Source: Helopsaltes ochotensis (taxonomy: Eukaryota > Chordata > Aves > Passeriformes > Locustellidae). Taken from it: a DNA stretch of 64,000 bases. Made by a program: the position numbers and the translations under genes. How positions within the stretch are numbered: the first letter of the stretch is position 1; the number at the start of each line of letters is the position of its first letter. The DNA lies in contig VXBM01000545.1 of the NCBI GenBank assembly GCA_013400155.1, positions 272,996 through 336,995 on the forward strand, in the 5' to 3' direction. The notes under the pieces are model-generated. The model was not told where the DNA came from. It was given only the letters and a program-made list of their open reading frames with translations, and searched no databases. Positions 50,195-59,100 of the stretch are shown piece after piece.

Positions 50195-53100
50195 CTGCAA
50201 AAGGAAAAGAGCGGAGTTTTAATTTCTGGAGTGAGCAGGTGCCTTTTGCCCTCCCACCATGCCGTACATACTGCGGGGGGCTTGGGGGCAAAGTCCTTCT
50301 CGCAGACGTGTGCTATGATGCCAGCAGCCAGGGCGTCACCGAGGACGTTGGTCATCGTTCGTAGCCGGTCCCTGCGGGGAGACAGCACCAGGATGCAGGG
50401 GGTGGCCACAGCCAGCGTGCCCAGGGTGTTGATGGCTTCGGAACACTCAGCCCCCATCCTGAATGTCCCTCCCACTGGTGTTGCCAAGTGCTGTGTTGGT
50501 TTCACAGATGCAGAGAGAAGACAGTGCCTCTGTGAGCCCCGTGCTGGGGCAGCGTCTGTCTCAGCCTGCCTGTGTGAGCAGTGCAGGGATCTGCCAATGC
50601 CACCTCCCAAACTGGGACAGGCAGTGTTGTGCTAAGTGCAGGGAGAGCTGCAAGTCATGACACTCCTTGAGATGCCTCTCGAGCAGAAATCTGTAGATCT
50701 AGCCACTGCTCCTCTCTTTTCTACCCAGGCACCTCTCACATTATTAGAAGGTGCCAGTGTTGCTGGGTACCCTGTGATGCTGAAAGGTTGAACTGGTGGT
50801 GTGTTAACCTTCCTTCGTAGGGGAAAGAGAAAAGGGGGAGGAAAAGAGAAAAGCAGCCCTGCTAGTTGGCACTGCTCCCTCTTCTCCCTGAAGGGCTGGG
50901 CAGTACAAACCAGCCACCCATGTGTTGATTCTGTAACTCAGCATCTGCTCTCTGTGGTTTCTCACCAAATAACTTGCTTGGTTTTTATCTTAGTAGTTTA
51001 GAATGGCACATTTCACAAGCTGTGTGTTTATTTCTCTGTGACAAATGTAATCCAGCATCAGTTTCTGTCTCGAGAGCAATCTGCTTTCATCCATCAAGAT
51101 GAACATCACCATGAAGTGACAGTGGGCACCGCCCATGGCAGTGTCCTGGAGAGCACTTACAGAGCCCAGTCGACGGCGATGATGAGGGTGATGTCCTCGG
51201 TGGGCAGCCCCACGGAGGTGAGCACAATGACCATGGTGACGAGCCCGGACTGCGGGATCCCGGCGGCCCCAATGCTGGCTGCCGAGGCCGTGATGCTGCA
51301 AAGAGGAGGTGGCTGTGCCATTCAAACTAGCCTGTTTGCATGGCAAAGTCGTTTATTGCTGTGTGGAAGGACTGGATTGGATCTGACTTCCTCCACCTTC
51401 CTGTTCCCGGGTGCTATCACAAATTCCTGTGCGCACAGCAGGGGCTGGCAGTGGGTGCCCTGGTTCTGTGCTCCCCTCTGCCTTCAGGGTAGGGACTTCC
51501 TCCTTAAAATCACTAAATATTTGCAAATGTACCTAATTATTATTTAGTTACTTGCTTTATTTCCCTGCTTATAAAATGAGAATATCCCATTCCAGAAGGG
51601 GCGTAAATGACACCTGCTTAAATCCTTCTGTGCTCAGCCCTGCAGTGCTGACCTGCTCCAGCCACATGTCTGTGCAGCTAGGCTTTTCCTTATGGGCAAA
51701 GTCCTTGATTTGCAGCAGATTCTGGGGTGTGGAGCCAGCCCAGCTTTCCCTGGCACACAGCATGGGGACTGGGACATGCTGCACCCCCCCGTTCCTCAGC
51801 TTCCCCCAGCAAAGGTCACTGTGCGTTAACAAGATCTCTGCAAACGGCACAAATGCAAAAGGTCGCCCTAATGTCTATAAATAGGAATAGAGAGAAATAA
51901 TCTGGCTGCTGCAGAGAAACTTTTACCTTATAGTTATAATCTGTCCCAAATCCAGTTCATACTCGTTGACCTGGGCAATGAAGATGGCAGCGACCGCCTC
52001 GTAGAGCGCAGTGCCGTCCATGTTGATGGTGGCCCCGACGGGGAGCACGAACCGTGCCACGCGCCTGTCGATGCCGTTGTTCTCCAGGAGACACTTGAGG
52101 GTGATGGGTAGGGTGGCTGAGCTGCAGGACAAGAAATGAGCAGTAATTGCTGTTTGTGTTGAGCTTTTTAAGTTGGAGTCAGTGTGATGGGACAGAAATA
52201 ACCAACCCTCCTGAGGGTGGGTGCTGCGATGTTGCACAAATTGCTGTAGCAATGAAAGTCTCTTCAGCTCTCACCACCTGGGGAATAGACATCAGCAGCA
52301 AAGTGAGCTGCAGGCTAAGGAAATGTCAGAATGTCATTTCAGTGGCCGAAGGCACCACTTTAACCACCTGTGTGCCATGACTGCAGCCATGTTGAACATT
52401 CCTGGTGCCCACGGTAATCCTGCAGCGCCTCCTGGAGTGTGAGACGGTGTGTGCCAGCGCTGGCTGTGTTGGGGTCCAGCCAGACCCCCTCATCCTCACT
52501 TGTCTCCTCCATGAGGGATGCCTGCCTCAGTTTATGCGCCCCTGACCTCTCTCTTTTGTTTCTGTCTAGTATGAAGATGACAGCTGTCCCACAGGAACTG
52601 GGATGAGGAATAGAGGAAGAAAAACAGGTTGAAGAAAGGAAACCACAGAAAAGAAGTCGATGGGATTGCGACAGACTCTGGAAGGGGGGGTCTGCATTTG
52701 GGAAAGGCTCTGGATGCAGAGTGGTGGCCCCAGCCCTGGGCACAGACCATGAGGCTGGGACAAGGAGCAGGGCGTTCTCTCTCCCTTCCTTAGCTGGCTG
52801 CAGAGCAAAGGGAGGAGAAACCTGATGGAGACAGAGCTGGAGATCCAGGTTCAGGAGGAGACCAGGTCATTAAGACCTGCAGAAGCTACTGTTGCAACAG
52901 TGGGCACTGGGGAAGGGAGATACAGTCCAGGTGGTTTTATTTGGATTATGTGGAGAAGCACCAGAGAGGCCAGAAAAACCCTTTGCCTGGTCAAATGTGC
53001 TCCAGGAAAATGTTTGAGTTTGTGTCTTCTGGAAAGGATGGTAGTTTATAGTGTGAAGTTTTTTTCATTGTTTGAAGGAATGTATTTCAATGAAAATAGA

Positions 53101-56100
53101 ATAGATGAATATAATCTAAAATTATTAAAATCTTTTCAATGTAGGCAAGACTTTTTGTGGATGAACTTGGGATACACTGTAGCTAATTTTAGGTTCTCAG
53201 TAAATTGTTCAGAAGAGCTTTTTATGTTTTCAATTAAACTCCAGGATCATAACCCCATGCAGTTTATAAAGCACCTAGTTTATAAAACAGTCCTAGTTTG
53301 AATTTATGGAAAGAAAACTGCAGCAATTGAATAAAGTGTGTACAGACACAAAAACATTGCTGGTTTGCTCTGGGAAAACCGTGGGAGAGGGTGGGTGGAA
53401 GAGCACCACAGGCTGCCCAGGTCAGCTGACCAGAGCAGGGCTTCTGCTTCCTCCAAAACCACGAGCATTCTCATTTCAAGTAGTGCTGGAGCATAATTTT
53501 CCTTTGATTTACACCTGTCCTCCCAGAGCTCACCTGGCCAGACTCAGCCACGTCTCCCTTGCTAAACCAGATCCCTGCTCTGCAGTATCCACACGTTCCA
53601 GCCACGTTTTCCTACCTGGAGGATGTAGCTAAGGCGATCAGCAAGGCTTGCAGTATCCCCTGAATGAAAGCAAAGGGATTTTTCTTGGTGATGAGCACAA
53701 AAAGCAGAGGTAAGAGGATGATTCCATGGAGGGCAAGCCCTGACACTACTGTAATGACATACAGTCCCAGCTTCTGTCCTATAACCGATGGATCTTCCAT
53801 CTCCAGGATCTTTCCAGCTATGAGAAATACAATGCCAAAGGGGAAGTACCTGCAAAGAATAAGCATAAAAAATTATGAGGATGCAGCAATCACTGTAGCA
53901 CTGCCTGATAGACACGGCAGTGTCTGGTACTGTGCAGTACAGTCATACGAAAACAAAATCAGTGCTCACAACAGACACGTGCAGACGTGTGACCAGCATT
54001 GCCATTAGGTAGCAGAAAAGAAAATCAATCACTCAATGAATCAATCAAAACCAGATTTACCAAACGGCCATCGAGACAATTTTCATAACTGCTTCGTTCA
54101 GACACTGGCACACGTTAACCAGCGGGGCTCCTCGCTCGCCCATTTTTCCCAGGAGAAGTCCTGCAACCAAGCACAGCAGGTTACATTACTTGGGAGCACC
54201 ACGGGAGCAGCACCTGACAGGCCAAGTGTCTTGAGGGTTGGTGGCCACAGAATGGGGTCACCAGGCAAAACCTGATTGAATACTGGCTGCCATGTGCTCT
54301 TAGGAGTCAAGGCTGTTCTCCGTTCCAAGCAAACACAAGAATCTGGCCTTTTCTCACAAAGCCCCACCAGACCCAAATCCAGGATTTGGACTCTTCCTTG
54401 CACAGAAAACAGATAAACTTCACTGCTGCTCAATGCTGGAGGAGTTATTTCATGGGGTAGATAAACTGGATTAGCTGGATTAGGTGGGTATCTGGATTGC
54501 TATTTGGTAATACAAAGAATAATGAACTCTGGAAATAAAAATGGAAATTTTTTAAGGATAAGGTGTGGTAGGGCTCTCTGTAGCTGAGGATGTGATGCTG
54601 TGCTGCATCCCTGCCCTGCTGTGGAGTGAAAGGGGCCCTGGCTGTCTCAGTGACTGAGCAGGGCTCAGGCCCCCGCCCCGTGTCCGGTTCCCTCATGGCC
54701 TGGGCCTGGTGTTGGTGGCTCACAGGCTGTGCCATGTGGCTGTACAGTGATGTCAGGAAGGATCTGAGTGAGTTGCTTAGATACAGGCATTAAGCCTTCT
54801 CTCCTAAGTCTGTTTTTTTCCTTTGATGTTGTTGCATTAACCTAATCCAGCCTAATTTTCTGTTGAAGGAATACTAGAGCAGAAATACTGGTTATGGTTT
54901 GAATGGTTAGAAGGGTTATGGTCCTGTCCTGTCTGCCAGTGCTAAACCCCATTGATTTCACTGGCTGGGAGACTTTCCAGGAACCCATTATGCAAAGGGA
55001 AAAGGAACCTTTGGGCATTTGCCCATCTTGTTTCCAGCTTGGTGCAAAGTCCTTCTTCCTGTGTTGGCTAAAATTAATTTTGAAGCACTGTGCAGGTGTC
55101 TGTTTTATCTTGGAAAAGATATGTGCTCATAGACAGGATCGTTTGCTACTTATCCCTCTTCAGTCTCCAGGGTTGAGGACTCCAAGAGGCCCTTGGTTGG
55201 TGGTTGGATCTCCTGCCTTGCTCAAAAGAGTGATGAGGTAGGGTCACATTTGCCAGAACTTTCAGAAATGAGGCAAGGCTTTAAATCTCAGCTCTGTGGA
55301 TATTTGTCCAGTGTTTGGTGACCACAACAGCTGCTTTGGAAGGAAGTAATTTCAGGTCTGACAGAGCTGATTTGGGAGACATGGCTGTAGTAGATGGACA
55401 GATTTCTGCAAGGATCTTGAAAGCTCTGCCCTTTCCTGGGTTTGAAAAGCAACAGAGGCCTTCAGTGACATTGAAGAACTGTCAGAACTGGGCCAGCTGA
55501 GTGGGGTCACTCTTCCTAGCAAAGTCACTCTGGGTACGTAGTGGGTGCTGTGTGGATGCCTTGGTCTCAGCCCCACAGCCCACCTAGTTTTGGTGTTGAA
55601 CACAAATGAACACAAATGCACTTTGCTGAGAGCTCAAGCAGCTTCCACCTGCCCCCACCCTTTGCTGCACAGAGGAGGTGATCCCTATTTCCCAAGGCAT
55701 GGGGCTGTAGTGCCCTGCCTGTCCCTCTCCTGTTTTCTGCCAGGCAAACCCAATTCAGCCTCTCCTCATAAGGAAAGCATCCTGTGGGTGTGTGAATGCC
55801 CTGTGGCAAGCTGCCCGTGCCTGGTGCAGGTGATGCTCTGCAGTCTGGAGCTTTGTGGAGCTCTAATCCTGGGCAAAACATGGGAAGTGCAGATGGTGGC
55901 TAGGGCTGGCTCAGGTGATCTCCCACTACCTCCTAACTCAGGCTGATCCCACTCCCACGTGGAGGGGTTGTGAAGTGTCATCTTAGAAGAGAAAAGCAGC
56001 TTCTTGAAGATTTGGCAGGGCTAGAGGGGGGCTCCTGTGGGCAGGAGCTCAGCGCCTTTCCTGGGTGTCCAAGGTGTGCAGAGGGTGTTGGTTGCTGGGA

Positions 56101-59100
56101 AAGGAGGTTGCCAGTCATCTTCTGGCTGTAGAGATCTGCCAGTGGCTCTGGCTCTGCCCAGTCTTGCTGTGGCCAGCTCCTCTGAGGTCTCACATTTAGA
56201 GCTGCCTGCTCTCCGTGGCTCTGACCGCAGCCAGCGCACTCCGGTGCTGCGCTGGCTGCGCTGCCTCCACGCCTCAAATCCTCTAATTGGCTTTTTGGTT
56301 CCTTATACACAAAGTTCAAGCTCCTTGCCCTCACCTCTTAATCTATACATAATCCTGCCACCATGCTCATCTCACAGCCTCCTACTCTTTTTCCTTCGTG
56401 ATCCCTCCCTCCTCCCTTTCTCCCTCAGCCTTGCACCTGGGTCCTCTTACGCTTTGAGCCAGCTTCAAGTTCCTCCTTTCAATGACTTTCTCCCCTTTAA
56501 ACCTCCTCTCTTGCATGTGTCTCCACAACCTCTGCTCCTTTTTCCTTCCCAAAATTGCTGCCTAGCACCTTTTCCACAGAGGACTGCAAACTGTTCAATG
56601 CAGGATGCTGCCCTACCTCCTTCAGAAAGTCCTGTTGGGAATCCTCATATATTTGTAACAGCACCAAGTCTGACTCCGCTGTCACATCCTGCCTGCTCAG
56701 GGGCTGAACTCAGCACGAAGGGTTTGGATCACTGTGGTGAGCTGTGTCCCAGGCAGCCTCTGCAAAATCACACCTCACTTCAGACTTCAGTAAAAGGACT
56801 CTGCAGCTTAAGTAATGGTTTGAAAACCCTCAGGCCCCGCACGTGAGCTCTGAAGGAAATACGGGGTAAAAACAGCCTTCCCTGTGCCTGCAGCTTTGGT
56901 GAGCTCCACCACGGGTGGTGCTGCCAGAGCCCTTGGTACGAGCTCTGTGCATGGCCCAGTTCCCAGGGACTGGGGCAGTTAAAGCTAAAAGAACCTCGAC
57001 CTCCAACTTGCGCTCTGTAAAGCGTGGTGACCACAGCAGCGGCCACCCCGGGCTGCCCCTGGGCCTGTGGAGGAGCAGGTACCTATGGTTGCTGAGAAGA
57101 TGACGATCCCCAGGACATTCATCTCATTGCTGGTCCCAGCCAGGGTCCTGTAGGTCATCTCGGGTGATGGTGTCAGCTCAAGGAACACAGGCCGATGGAT
57201 TTCAGGGTTTTTGTCATCAGGTGCAAAGTAAATAAAATTGACAGGTTTTCCTGGGATCTTTGGGAAACCAGGAGACTTCACCACCGGGACAAGAACAGTT
57301 CGATACTGGAACAGAAGCAAAGGAGGGAGGTTAGTGTGCTGCTGGCATGAGCTCCATCCTGCTCTCAACACAGAGGCCCAGCCAGCCCAAGGCTGGGTGC
57401 TCCTGGAGGGCAAAGGTTTGGTTTCCAGGCAGTAAAAGGCTGGTGGAAACAAGGAGTGAGAGTCAGGTGAGGGGAGCTGTGGCTGTTGGCTACAGACTGT
57501 CCTCAGCCAGGGCTGCAGAGCACACTCTGGTGTTGGTGACCTGGGTCCCTGTGGGATGCCAGCACAGCACCGGGGTCCTCTGGTCCCTCCATCCCTCCTC
57601 CTGGGAGCTTTATCTGTGTTTCCCCCAGTGCTGTGAGTTTGCTTGTTTTCCCTGTCCCTCCACCCTACCTGGCCACTCTGTCTGTCCCCTTTGATCACTC
57701 CACCTTCCCTCAAGCATTCTGTTGTCCCTCTCCCTGCCTGCTGCCTGCCCACCCCACTGCCGCCCCTCCCCGGGGATTCAAAAGCTGCTGCACAGGAGCA
57801 GAATCTGAGGGAAGGGATGTGTGCTGCCTCCTTCCAGGAGCCTCGCAGGCAGAGGGCAGGCACGGGGGTCCCTGTGAGCCTGGGCCCCCCCAGCACCCTC
57901 CTGCCTTCGGGTGCCCACCCTGGGTGAGTGTGGGGGGATGCAGGGGAACGGGAAGGGGAAGAAGGGGAAGGGGAAGGGAAGACCTCCTGTCCAGGCTGTG
58001 GGTGGGCAAATAGGCAGCCCCGTGTGGAGCTGAGCACCATCCTGGCTGCACTCAGAGGGGTCAGGTGAACTCACCTGCTGGAATGAAGCTTCAACCAGGT
58101 TAGAAGGAAACATGTTTCTGTAAGAGACCAATGATACAGGGTTAAAGTGCGTTGAGAGGACATAGGGAGCATCCTGGGAAGCACTTCTCGTGGGCGCAGT
58201 ATCCGGAAGAGCACATGAAAGCCAACAACAGCTCATGACAGTTGTGCAAACTGAGAGCAAAGAAAGGCTGGAAGGTGAATGCAAAGCAGGACTGAGAACC
58301 ATGTGTAAATGGAATTGGTGGAGAGCCTGAGCCTGGGATGGACATCTGCCATCTGCAGTTCCCTGCTCAGAGCCTGGTTCAGTCAGTCCAGTACCCCCAG
58401 AAATGGAGATTCTCCCCTCTCCTGGGTGTGCGCAGCAACCCCTCCCCAGGTAACGCCATCCACTGCCTAAACCCAGCCCTAGGCCAGTTCTGGGCTTGGC
58501 AGGTCCCAGCTGGGGCTGCAGAGAAGAATCCAAGCCTTGCAGGAAGCACAGCTCTCTGATCTCTGCTGCAGTACCTCTGCTGACAGCTTTGGGAGAGCTG
58601 TGGCAGTGACCGAGTGGCCAGAGGGACATGGATGGGGGCAAATGAACCCCACGTTGCTGGGCTTGGAGGTACCGGCACCTGGCCAGTGGTTCTCCTGTTT
58701 CCCTTGAGATTACAGGGTCTTCTGGGAACTCGGAACCTTCTGGGAAGATTTTGTTATTGCAAGCTTGGCTCCCGCTGAATTCCTGTGACACACCTGATTA
58801 AATCCAGTAACGCATCGGCGGAGCTGAGCACCATTTTCCCCACAGAGTAGTTGTCCTTCTGGGCAGCTGCACCAGGGTGGATGCTGACCACGAGGATGAT
58901 CCCCACAGTCACTGCCATGAAGGTTGTCCAAAGGTAGTAGGTGATGGTGATCATGCCCATCTTCCCGCAGGCCTTGGAGTCCATGGTGGCCAGCCCAGAC
59001 ATGAGACTGCAGCACAGAACAGAGCGGTCACTGCCTGCTCCCCAAACTGCCCAAGATGCACCTGATGGGCAGAATCTCCAAGGTGGAAATGGTTTCCGTA

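Noticed and set aside
56037..56846. 269-codon plus-strand frame antisense to the transporter intron
   Set aside because: The Ser/Pro/Leu-rich translation comes from a CT-rich tract, with no recognisable domain.
56985..58040. 351-codon minus-strand frame
   Set aside because: It is exon 5 of the transporter read through the upstream intron; only 57083-57305 is coding.
57778..58791. 337-codon minus-strand frame
   Set aside because: It joins the 43-nt exon 4 with intron sequence on both sides in one open frame; splice sites define the real exon.
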